Of a DNA stretch of 6,025 nt, positions 1-5,978 are shown piece by piece. The position numbers and the translations under genes were made by a program. The stretch is from Rickettsiales bacterium (GTDB taxonomy: Bacteria; Pseudomonadota; Alphaproteobacteria; Rickettsiales; CANDYO01), in NCBI GenBank assembly GCA_947424995.1, contig CANDYO010000123.1, positions 1-6,025 on the forward strand, given 5' to 3'. The notes beneath the pieces were generated by a model. The model had not been told where the DNA came from. It did not search any database and saw only the letters and a program-made list of their open reading frames with translations. Every line of letters begins with the position of its first letter. Position 1 is the stretch's first letter.

Positions 1-536
1 GAATAAAAATTATAAAAACTAGCTAAATTTGAATTACTAACTTTTGCAAACTCTAAGCAAACAAACTTTCCACCTGGACGTAATACTCGCCAAGCTTCTT
101 TTAAAGCTTTGTCTATATTGGTAACATTACGAATACCAAAAGCTATAGTATAATAGTCAAAGCTAAAGTCATTAAATGGTAACTCTTCAGCATTACAACA
201 AACAAATTTTAGCCCTTGAAAAATATTCTCATCGATTAGTTTATCTTGCCCAACTTTCAGCATATCCATATTTATATCACATAGAGTGATATCTGGCTTA
301 CTGCTCTTTAAATAATAACGTTTAGCTATGTCTCCAGTCCCAGCAGCCATGTCTAATAACGATTTATTAGGTTCTAATTGCTCGATTAGCTTTGCTTTCC
401 ACAAGCGATGAACGCCAAAACTCATTAGGTCATTCATTAGATCATATTTATGAGCTACCGAAGAGAACACCTGACCAACTAAATTTTGCTTCTCATTAGA
501 ATTTACTTCTTTAAAGCCAAAATTCACCTTATTCAC
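1..536 (-). CDS. ubiE: UbiE: ubiquinone/menaquinone biosynthesis C-methyltransferase (3' end cut by window edge)
   Basis: UbiE is a cytoplasmic SAM-dependent methyltransferase that C-methylates the demethylated benzoquinol or naphthoquinol ring in ubiquinone or menaquinone synthesis. My translation gives 178 codons before the left edge; the family is about 250 residues, so roughly the last 70 are missing. Visible family signatures are VFSSVA-KYDLMNDLMSFG-HRLWK (residues 24-47), the SAM-binding motif I LDMAAGTGD (61-69), an acidic post-I site in LCDIN (85-89), NAEELPF (115-121), FGIRNV (133-138) and LRPGGKF (152-158). The chosen start is GTG at 534-536, directly after the TAA stop of the upstream gene, because MNKVNFGFKEV resembles my recollection of the Rickettsia UbiE start. 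A second GTG at 525-527 is the alternative. No strong Shine-Dalgarno is seen, so translational coupling to the gene before is likely. It is the last visible gene of the lptD-surA-SBP-ubiE run. The identity is secure. Confidence 0.95.
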   Translation of the reverse strand, partial: MNKVNFGFKEVNSNEKQNLVGQVFSSVAHKYDLMNDLMSFGVHRLWKAKLIEQLEPNKSLLDMAAGTGDIAKRYYLKSSKPDITLCDINMDMLKVGQDKLIDENIFQGLKFVCCNAEELPFNDFSFDYYTIAFGIRNVTNIDKALKEAWRVLRPGGKFVCLEFAKVSNSNLASFYNFY

Positions 537-1307
537 TTATTTAACACCATCTAAATTATATTTAGCAATAAGTTTTGCTTTTTTGCCTTCAGCAATATAT
601 TGAGCTAATCCTGCATTAAACACCTGCAATAAATGCTCTGATCTTTCTAAATTAACTTTCGGAAAAGCTATGTAAGTTGGTTCAGTAACATCAATAGGGA
701 GCGAGGCTATATAATCAATACCAGCAAACTCTTCTTTATGTTGATCAATTAGGTAACCACATACATTCACTTGACAAGCTACTAAATCAACCCTACCTGC
801 TATTAATTTTCTTAAATTTGATATTGCTGGCTCGGAAGTAGCAATTGGCACTAAGTGCTTAAAATGAGCATCATCAAATTTGTCTCCGTAAAAATAGCCG
901 TTAACGGTAGCGATAGTGTAAGAATTAAGTTCTGAAAAACTAATTGGATAAATATCTAAAGTTTTTTTCTTAAAGAAATAATGCTGAGAATATATAATTG
1001 GATTGGAATATATAAAATATTTTTCTCGTTCTTCAGATCTCCTTAAATGAGTTATAATATCCACTTCTCCTGCTTTTGCAGCTTCAAGAGCTCTTTTCCA
1101 GGGCAGAGAAATAAATTGTGGTTCATAGCCAGCCGCTTTAAAAATATCTGATATCAAATCAACAGTAAAACCAACTGCTTTCTCATCTTTAGAGAATTCA
1201 AAAGGAGGAAATTGACTGAAAGTAATTTTAATAACCTTATCATCATCTTTTGCAATACTAAACATCGGCAATAAAAATAAACAAACTATCAGAATGTTTC
1301 GATACAT
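537..1307 (-). CDS. Periplasmic solute-binding protein, SBP_bac_3 family (amino-acid-type), orphan
   Basis: A 256-residue secreted protein of the family 3 extracellular solute-binding fold, which captures small polar solutes (often amino acids) in the periplasm for an ABC importer. Residues 1-19 are a signal peptide (hydrophobic ILIVCLFLLPMF, cleavage near SIA-K), with no lipobox. Family features follow: ITFSQFPPFEF (28-38), GFTVDLISDIFKAAGY (46-61), PWKRALEAAKAGEVDII (69-85) and the R-S-x-x-R-x-x-x-F-x-Y-S-x-P segment (90-103), equivalent to the ligand-binding loop of HisJ-like proteins. GRVDLVA (171-177) is the usual lobe-2 acidic turn. C178 and C183 could form a local disulfide. Length is normal for the family. 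The ATG follows GAGAG at a 6-base spacing, within the 13-base gap after the surA-like stop. No permease or ATPase gene is nearby, so substrate and partner are unknown. Stand-alone proteins with this PWKRALE pattern are common in proteobacteria and need not feed a transporter. The family is clear; the role is not. Confidence 0.88.
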   Translation of the reverse strand: MYRNILIVCLFLLPMFSIAKDDDKVIKITFSQFPPFEFSKDEKAVGFTVDLISDIFKAAGYEPQFISLPWKRALEAAKAGEVDIITHLRRSEEREKYFIYSNPIIYSQHYFFKKKTLDIYPISFSELNSYTIATVNGYFYGDKFDDAHFKHLVPIATSEPAISNLRKLIAGRVDLVACQVNVCGYLIDQHKEEFAGIDYIASLPIDVTEPTYIAFPKVNLERSEHLLQVFNAGLAQYIAEGKKAKLIAKYNLDGVK

Positions 1308-1313
1308 ATTCGT

Positions 1314-1318
1314 CTCTC
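1314..1318 (-). promoter_or_regulatory. Shine-Dalgarno of the solute-binding protein gene
   Basis: GAGAG on the minus strand, 6 bases before the ATG ending at 1307 and inside the 13-base gap after the surA-like stop. It supports that start codon and leaves no room for a separate promoter between the two genes. Confidence 0.65.
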
Positions 1319-1320
1319 TT

Positions 1321-2172
1321 TTAATCAGTCTTAATATATTCTATACAAATTCTTTTTTTAAGTTCTGCTAGATATTTTTGAGCTTCAGCGCTTATTTTAT
1401 GAGAAGTTAATTCTTGTCGTATTTGTTGAACATCTTGAGGATTATTAATTATATTTTTATAACAAACCATAATTAGTTGTTTTTGAGCATTAAAGGCTAA
1501 AATATTACTCAATTGATTCTCTGGAATAGTTCGAATAACTGATTGCAGCTCAGGATTAAGCTCTTCTAGTAATAGAGTGCTAGAATATGGTCTATTAAAA
1601 CCATATTCTTTAGCTAAATTATCTAAATTTTGACAATCTTTGGCAGCTAACGCGAGTTTTGTAACTTGTTCAATATCAAAGTTCTTGGAGGTTATTTGTT
1701 TGAAAGTAACTTCTCTTATATCACTTTTGCGTACCTTCTGCTCGTCTCTAATTTCCGCATCGGAAATTTTAATTTTGTTATGAAAAACTAAGCTGACTAA
1801 TTTACTCCATAAAAGTTGGCTTTCAACTTGTTTCCATAAAGATTTATTCTCCATAAGTAATTTTGTTTGTGCATCGGTATAATTACTTTCTTTTTGCCTA
1901 TGATAAAAATAATCTTTTATTTCTCCGTCGCTAATTGATACCTTCAATCTTGCAGCTTCGTTATGAAATAGCTCTTCGCTAACTAAATTATTTAGTATTT
2001 GCGCCCGAACATTATCGCTTGATACCAATGAAGGATTAGCTAATTGCAAGGCCTCTATGCGTTTATTCACATCAACCAAGGTAATTGCTTTACCATCTAC
2101 AATTACGAGCACTTGAGCGGCTAAAGCAAAATTAGCCCATAATATGAATAAAAGTGAGTAAAGATAGCGCAT
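1321..2172 (-). CDS. surA: SurA-like periplasmic chaperone with a degenerate PPIase region
   Basis: A 283-residue secreted protein resembling SurA, the periplasmic chaperone that carries unfolded beta-barrel proteins to the outer-membrane assembly machinery. Residues 1-19 are a signal peptide (LYSLLFILWANFALA-A). The SurA N-terminal domain covers about 20-145: VLVIVDGKAITLVDVNKRI (21-39) and QILNNLVSEELFHNEAARLKV (58-78) are typical. Residues about 150-240 occupy the place of one parvulin domain but keep few parvulin landmarks, so isomerase activity is doubtful. The C-terminal helix YLAELKKRICIEYIK (267-281) matches the closing segment of SurA. E. coli SurA has 428 residues and two parvulin domains; shorter forms are usual in alphaproteobacteria. 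The ATG is preceded by AGGA at a 5-base spacing, overlapping the lptD stop, so translation is probably coupled. The neighbour lptD strongly supports the assignment. An alternative name is SurA N-terminal domain-containing protein. Confidence 0.85.
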   Translation of the reverse strand: MRYLYSLLFILWANFALAAQVLVIVDGKAITLVDVNKRIEALQLANPSLVSSDNVRAQILNNLVSEELFHNEAARLKVSISDGEIKDYFYHRQKESNYTDAQTKLLMENKSLWKQVESQLLWSKLVSLVFHNKIKISDAEIRDEQKVRKSDIREVTFKQITSKNFDIEQVTKLALAAKDCQNLDNLAKEYGFNRPYSSTLLLEELNPELQSVIRTIPENQLSNILAFNAQKQLIMVCYKNIINNPQDVQQIRQELTSHKISAEAQKYLAELKKRICIEYIKTD

Positions 2173-2177
2173 ATTTA

Positions 2178-2181
2178 TCCT
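2178..2181 (-). promoter_or_regulatory. Shine-Dalgarno of surA overlapping the lptD stop
   Basis: AGGA read on the minus strand lies 5 bases before the surA-like ATG and shares two bases with the TAG stop of lptD. This fixes the surA start and suggests that ribosomes finishing lptD re-initiate on surA. Confidence 0.7.
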
Positions 2182-4375
2182 AATTTATATTTTTAAGAGT
2201 TACATCAAATAAAAATGTAGTATTTCGTTTTTGATTAACATTTTCAGTATAGTCTTTATTAATTATAGCAGAATATGCAATACAGTCGTTTAGATATTTT
2301 ACCCTACCTCCAACTGAAACAATACCAGTAGATAAACCAGGGTTTTGTCTCTTACTTGTTAAATTCCTTCTTGTATTTACTGCTAAGCTAATACTATTAT
2401 ATTCAGTTATACCAGTTTCTATAAAAATTTCACGTCTATTTTTAACGTTATCTACGGTTTGACCATTACGATAATAGATTAGGTTACTGGTAACATAAGC
2501 TTTTTGATGTCTTAGTGTAGTTGATAGTATATTCACTTTATTGGAGAAATTATCTTTATCTAGAATAAATTGATAAAAAACTGTTACTCGTTGGTTTTCT
2601 CCTTTTAAACGACCGACATAATCTGAATAACGCTCTTCTCTAGTTCCGGTTGTTGGATCTTGTGGCCTTTGCTGATAAGATTGACCGAATAACGCGCTGG
2701 TATTAAGTTGTTGCTGATAGGAAGAAGCCTTTACTCCATAATTAACTCTAGGAGTATTCTGGATTAGATCAATACCACTATATTTAGAGTGAGAAAATAA
2801 GTTACCATCATTAAGTTCATTTGATGGACTATCTTCATTATAAATATTTTCATTATAATTGGTATAAGGAGTGAAAATTACACTAGCCATAGGAGATATA
2901 ATCACACTATTTTGACCGAAACTTCTTCCCAAAGGATAAGACCAATCTACTCCAGCTTCTGGAATAGTACGAGTAACATTTCCTGTATAGGTTTGATTGT
3001 TGATTTGATTATTGGTAGGTGCATTTTCATAATAATAAAAATCATTACGTACTGAGCTAAAAAAATTGAAATTATGCCCACTATCTAAGATTAAAGGTTT
3101 TTGCCATTGATTTTTAATAGATAGTCTATTGGTTTCCGCTCCTACGTAGCGATGAATCTTTAAGGCATTTACTCCAATACTCAAACTAGAATCATCTTCA
3201 AATTGATGCAACTCGTGCTTAGATTCAAGGAGAGGCATTACCATAGGTGTTTGATGCATATAGTTTGGTTCACTATCAGAAACAAAGGGACGTAAATTTT
3301 GGAAAGATAAGGCTTGGATTTCATAAAATCCACGCTCTTGATAAGCGCTATTATAAACACGGCTAGTTATAAAATCTTCGGTACCATAATTATAATCTCT
3401 GCGATAAGCTTTATCTGAAGCTACTTTAGTATGCCAACCAGCATAATTATTTTCTGATAGAGCAAAATCTACATCAGAATTCAAAGAATATCGAATATCA
3501 TGAGCTAATGGAGATTGTCCAGCAGGTAATATAGGAGGGATATAATGATCTGCTGAAGTTATACTACCTGAAGAGTTAACTTGTCCTTCCGCAAATAAAT
3601 GTCGATACTCTCCTTCAAGAACTACTCCACGTTTACTAGTATATACTGTGTTTAATGTCGCATCTTGATCGGGAGCAATATTAAAATAATAAGGCACATC
3701 AACCATCGTACCTAAATAAGTACTCATACCATAATCTGGCCTTAAAAAGCCAGATTTACGTTCCGCTTTACTGGTATAATGCGAAAGATAAGGAGTATAA
3801 AGTATAGGCACTTCGTAAAAGCTTAAAATCGCATGATGATAAGTCATGCTGTTTTCTTCTTGGTCAAGAGTAGCTGATTTAGCTTTAATATCCCATATCG
3901 TTGCTTTGCCAGAGCAAATTTGACAAGCAGTATAATAACCTTTATCTATATCGGTTATAAACTCTTCCTCTCTTTTAGCAAACTTGCCTCTTAAAGTAGA
4001 TTTATCCGGCATTAAAATCGTAAAATCATATATAGAGCCGAATTTTAAACGATCGCTTAGAATCACTTTATTAGCATCGATGATATAACCATCCCGCTGC
4101 AAAATTTTTACCTGGCCCTCAGCGAGCAAAATATCTTTATTAAGATCATACTCGATAAAGTCAGCGATTACTTTTTGGTTACCTTGAATAGCTACAACAT
4201 CACCAGTAGCAATTATTTTTTTGTCAACATCATCTCCAACATATTCAACTTTATCCGCTAAAAGATCGATAGGAGTAGAATCTAATGGAGACTCTGTAGC
4301 AAGACCAAATAAAGACATGACCAACAAAGAAGTAAGTAAAATAAAAATAGATAGTTTTTGAAGAAATAAATTCAT
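2180..4375 (-). CDS. lptD: LptD: outer-membrane LPS assembly protein
   Basis: LptD is the outer-membrane beta-barrel that, with the lipoprotein LptE, places lipopolysaccharide in the outer leaflet. The 731-residue product starts with a signal peptide (1-26, hydrophobic FILLTSLLVMSLFGLA). The periplasmic OstA/LptA-like jellyroll follows at about 35-140 (IDLLADKVEY, GDVVAIQGNQKVIADFIEYDL, AEGQVKILQRDG). A CxxC at C151/C154 (YYTACQIC) and W161 match the conserved linker of alphaproteobacterial LptD. The barrel begins with YEVPILYTPYLSHY (187-200), RKSGFLRPDYGMS (206-218) and PYYFNIAPDQDATL (228-241), all family hallmarks, and ends with FLFDVTLKNIN. A single C-terminal cysteine, C698, is present where E. 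coli has an adjacent CC pair. The stop is TAG at 2180-2182. Length is near the family norm of 700-800. It is the first gene of the operon, behind a TATAAT box at 4426-4431, with a weak AAAGA-type ribosome site. LptE is not visible here. Confidence 0.96.
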   Translation of the reverse strand: MNLFLQKLSIFILLTSLLVMSLFGLATESPLDSTPIDLLADKVEYVGDDVDKKIIATGDVVAIQGNQKVIADFIEYDLNKDILLAEGQVKILQRDGYIIDANKVILSDRLKFGSIYDFTILMPDKSTLRGKFAKREEEFITDIDKGYYTACQICSGKATIWDIKAKSATLDQEENSMTYHHAILSFYEVPILYTPYLSHYTSKAERKSGFLRPDYGMSTYLGTMVDVPYYFNIAPDQDATLNTVYTSKRGVVLEGEYRHLFAEGQVNSSGSITSADHYIPPILPAGQSPLAHDIRYSLNSDVDFALSENNYAGWHTKVASDKAYRRDYNYGTEDFITSRVYNSAYQERGFYEIQALSFQNLRPFVSDSEPNYMHQTPMVMPLLESKHELHQFEDDSSLSIGVNALKIHRYVGAETNRLSIKNQWQKPLILDSGHNFNFFSSVRNDFYYYENAPTNNQINNQTYTGNVTRTIPEAGVDWSYPLGRSFGQNSVIISPMASVIFTPYTNYNENIYNEDSPSNELNDGNLFSHSKYSGIDLIQNTPRVNYGVKASSYQQQLNTSALFGQSYQQRPQDPTTGTREERYSDYVGRLKGENQRVTVFYQFILDKDNFSNKVNILSTTLRHQKAYVTSNLIYYRNGQTVDNVKNRREIFIETGITEYNSISLAVNTRRNLTSKRQNPGLSTGIVSVGGRVKYLNDCIAYSAIINKDYTENVNQKRNTTFLFDVTLKNIN

Positions 4376-4425
4376 ATAATTCTTTAAATCAGCTAGCTTA
4401 TGCTAACTATTAATCTTGCGCATCA

Positions 4426-4456
4426 ATTATAAAAATAATCATGAAAAGATTATTAA
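4426..4456 (-). promoter_or_regulatory. Candidate sigma-70-type promoter for the lptD operon
   Basis: On the minus strand there is a perfect TATAAT at 4426-4431, about 50 bases before the lptD ATG. The best -35 candidate is TTAATA (4451-4456), four of six consensus bases at a long 19-base spacing, so the -35 is weak. Transcription would start near 4418-4420. In such AT-rich DNA a TATAAT can arise by chance, but the position ahead of the first gene of the run fits. Confidence 0.45.
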
Positions 4457-4512
4457 CATATATCAACTAAGAACACAAAGGATTCTATCTAAAATCAGCA
4501 ATAGAAAATTTA

Positions 4513-4518
4513 TATAAT
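4513..4518 (+). promoter_or_regulatory. Candidate -10 box for ada
   Basis: A perfect TATAAT on the plus strand, about 180 bases before the chosen ada start. The sequence 15-19 bases upstream (4488-4498, AT-rich) has no TTGACA-like hexamer. A good -10 with a poor -35 is what an activator-dependent promoter looks like, and Ada activates its own gene in E. coli, but no confident Ada box was found. Transcription from here would give a leader of about 170 bases containing the palindromic repeat at 4628-4667. Confidence 0.4.
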
Positions 4519-4627
4519 AAAAAAATCGATGCCTTAATTTCGGTCGCATGGTTTTCTTAAATCAATATAATAAAGAAATGAGTTTGGTGATTATATCAAG
4601 TATCATTGCTGAACAGACACTTAGCTC

Positions 4628-4667
4628 ATCATCCCTGGCAAGTCCAAAGCGACGCGACCGAGATGAC
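4628..4667. repeat. Degenerate palindromic repeat upstream of ada
   Basis: Left arm 4628-4644 and right arm 4651-4667 are inverted copies matching at 11 of 17 positions around a 6-base loop. The best-kept parts are the outer 5 base pairs (TCATC at 4629-4633 against GATGA at 4662-4666) and the inner GTC/GAC next to the loop. It is clearly GC-richer than its surroundings. Its ends share CATCCCTG and GCGTCATC with repeats at the right side of the window. It resembles the decayed palindromic elements common in Rickettsiales and other alphaproteobacteria; the family cannot be named from sequence alone. Confidence 0.55.
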
Positions 4668-4698
4668 GCGAAAAATGATATTAAATATGAGCACAATT

Positions 4699-5748
4699 AT
4701 GTTAACAGACGTAACAAAGCACGAATTTTATCAAGCACTACTTGATAAAAATAAAGAATATGAAGGTGTATTTTACGTAGGGGTTAAAACAACTGGCATA
4801 TTTTGTCGCCCTACATGTCCAGCGAGGAAGCCAAAATTTGAAAATTGCGAGTTTTATAAGACTGTAGGAGAAGCACTCCTCGCTTCTTTTAGACCTTGCA
4901 TGCGTTGCCGTCCACTTAGTTTTCCTGATAAAGCTTCGGATTTAGTATGCACTCTTATTGAAGCCATTGAGAAAAATCCTGAAAAACGCTGGAAAAACAG
5001 AGATTTTCAAGAATTATCTATAGATGCATCGACAGCTAGGCGTCAATTTAAAAAGCGATTTGGCATAACTTTTGTAGAATATGCAAGGAATAGAAGAATG
5101 GGAATAGCTATGAAACAAATTAGAGGAGGCGAGACAGTGATTGATGCTCAATTAAATGCAGGATATGAATCTAGCAGCGGTTTTAGAGATGCATTCTCTA
5201 AAATTATGGGAGCTACTCCTACCAATTTTAATCAACAATATAACATTCTTAAAGCAACTTGGCTTGATTCTCCTCTTGGACCCATGCTTGCCATCTCTGA
5301 TGATGAAGAGTTGTATTTGCTAGAATTCGTTGGTAGAAGAGGCTTAGAGCGAGAGATAGAGAGATTAAGATTCAAAACAAAATCGGCTATTGTTCCAGCT
5401 AGCAGCAATCCAATAGTTTCTATTGAAAAAGAGCTTGAGGCATATTTCGCAGGTGATTTAAAAGAATTTAAAACAGCAATTCATATGCTAGGAAGTGATT
5501 TTCAGCAATTAGCTTGGAATGAATTGCGATGCGTTCCTTATGGCGAAACTAGAAGCTATTTAGCTCAAGCTACTGCAATTGGCAGGCCATCAAGCTATAG
5601 AGCGGTAGCAAATGCTAACGGCGCTAATCAATTTGCAATCATAGTACCATGTCATCGGATTATTAATGACAATGGTGAACTTGGAGGCTATGGCGGGGGT
5701 TTGCACCGTAAGAAATGGCTAATCGAGCATGAAAGAAATAATAAATAA
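4699..5748 (+). CDS. ada: Ada: methylphosphotriester/O6-methylguanine-DNA methyltransferase and transcription activator
   Basis: Ada removes methyl groups from alkylated DNA onto its own cysteines and, once methylated at the N-terminal zinc site, activates repair genes. From ATG 4699 the product has 349 residues (E. coli 354). The N-terminal Ada zinc domain has TTGIFCRPTCPAR and FRPCMRCRP with zinc ligands C36, C40, C67 and C70, each two before E. coli C38/C42/C69/C72. An AraC-type helix-turn-helix follows at about 100-180 (second helix GYESSSGFRDAF, 155-166). The Ogt N-terminal region spans 186-262, then the alkyltransferase domain with PYGETRSY (280-287), the acceptor IIVPCHRI (C318; E. coli C321) and GGYGGGLHRKKWLIEHE. 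No key residue is missing. The start was chosen for this alignment with E. coli and for GAG 7 bases upstream; in-frame ATGs at 4663, 4675 and 4687 are alternatives, and anything earlier needs a TTG at 4606. It is monocistronic in this window, and repeats on both sides hint at acquisition by transfer. Confidence 0.95.
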   Translation: MLTDVTKHEFYQALLDKNKEYEGVFYVGVKTTGIFCRPTCPARKPKFENCEFYKTVGEALLASFRPCMRCRPLSFPDKASDLVCTLIEAIEKNPEKRWKNRDFQELSIDASTARRQFKKRFGITFVEYARNRRMGIAMKQIRGGETVIDAQLNAGYESSSGFRDAFSKIMGATPTNFNQQYNILKATWLDSPLGPMLAISDDEELYLLEFVGRRGLEREIERLRFKTKSAIVPASSNPIVSIEKELEAYFAGDLKEFKTAIHMLGSDFQQLAWNELRCVPYGETRSYLAQATAIGRPSSYRAVANANGANQFAIIVPCHRIINDNGELGGYGGGLHRKKWLIEHERNNK

Positions 5749-5829
5749 GAAAAAGATATTGCAAGGGATAAAATTGCATTAAAAATATGTGAAATCGCCA
5801 TCCTCTGAGCTAGTGAGCTTTTATAAGGG

Positions 5830-5873
5830 TTGTAAAATTCAGTAACTCTACGGATTCGGCGCCATCCCTGACG
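5830..5873 (+). repeat. Direct repeat, copy 1
   Basis: A 44-base unit beginning TTGTAAAATTCAGTAACTC and ending GCCATCCCTGACG. It aligns with the copy starting at 5979 at about 38 matching positions, with five substitutions and two small insertions in the other copy (one G and one GGT). It includes the palindrome GGCGCC at 5858-5863. Confidence 0.75.
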
Positions 5874-5875
5874 AA

Positions 5876-5902
5876 GTAAAACTAGGCTTTGCCTGGTTTT
5901 AC
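5876..5902. terminator. Strong hairpin, possible bidirectional intrinsic terminator
   Basis: Arms 5876-5887 and 5891-5902 pair over 12 positions (one is G-U as RNA) around a TTT loop. The core CTAGGC/GCCTGG is GC-rich, flanked by AAAA on the left and TTTT on the right, the form of an intrinsic terminator usable in both directions. It lies about 130 bases after the ada stop, inside the repeat-rich region, so it may instead be a structural part of a repeat element that serves as a terminator only by chance. Confidence 0.45.
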
Positions 5903-5920
5903 GAGACCCTAGGATCTCGT
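5901..5920. repeat. Second hairpin in the post-ada repeat region
   Basis: ACGAGA (5901-5906) pairs perfectly with TCTCGT (5915-5920) around an 8-base interior that itself contains CCTAGG. It directly abuts the strong hairpin, sharing two bases with it, so the two structures would compete or stack. Confidence 0.5.
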
Positions 5921-5949
5921 GAAGAAGAAAACTCCGATCCCCGGTCTTT

Positions 5950-5971
5950 AGCTCATGCTTCCAGCATAGCT
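5950..5971. repeat. Third hairpin in the post-ada repeat region
   Basis: AGCT (5950-5953) pairs with AGCT (5968-5971) and ATGCT (5955-5959) with AGCAT (5963-5967), giving a 9-base-pair stem with one bulged C at 5954 and a TCC loop. It sits just before direct-repeat copy 2. Confidence 0.5.
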
Positions 5972-5978
5972 TGCCAAA

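Larger units (their letters stand above)
4376..4698. other. Divergent lptD/ada intergenic region (323 bases)
   Basis: This non-coding stretch separates the outward-facing lptD and ada genes. The left half, 4376-4540, is very AT-rich and holds the -10 candidates for both directions and the 8-base palindrome AGCTAGCT at 4391-4398. The right half contains a GC-richer island at 4624-4670 that forms an imperfect inverted repeat. An open frame at 4548-4745 lies partly here but lacks a ribosome site and overlaps ada in another frame, so it is not called. Confidence 0.7.

Noticed and set aside
4391..4398. AGCTAGCT palindrome as an operator for lptD
   Set aside because: A single short palindrome in the leader with no second copy or known regulator; it is expected by chance in this composition.
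4645..4655. AAAGCGACG as an Ada box (consensus AAAGCGCA)
   Set aside because: It matches only six of eight bases and is part of the palindromic repeat, downstream of the likely promoter.
4606..4698. N-terminal extension of Ada by 31 residues
   Set aside because: It would start with TTG, has no good ribosome site, runs through the repeat, and the zinc cysteines align with E. coli Ada only when translation starts at 4699.
4548..4745. A 65-codon open frame on the plus strand
   Set aside because: It has no ribosome-binding site, overlaps the confident ada gene in another frame, crosses the palindromic repeat, and its translation is low-complexity without any family feature.
5806..5824. AGCT-AGTG-AGCT followed by TTTTA as an ada terminator
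   Set aside because: The stem is only four base pairs (five with a wobble) and too weak for a confident intrinsic terminator.
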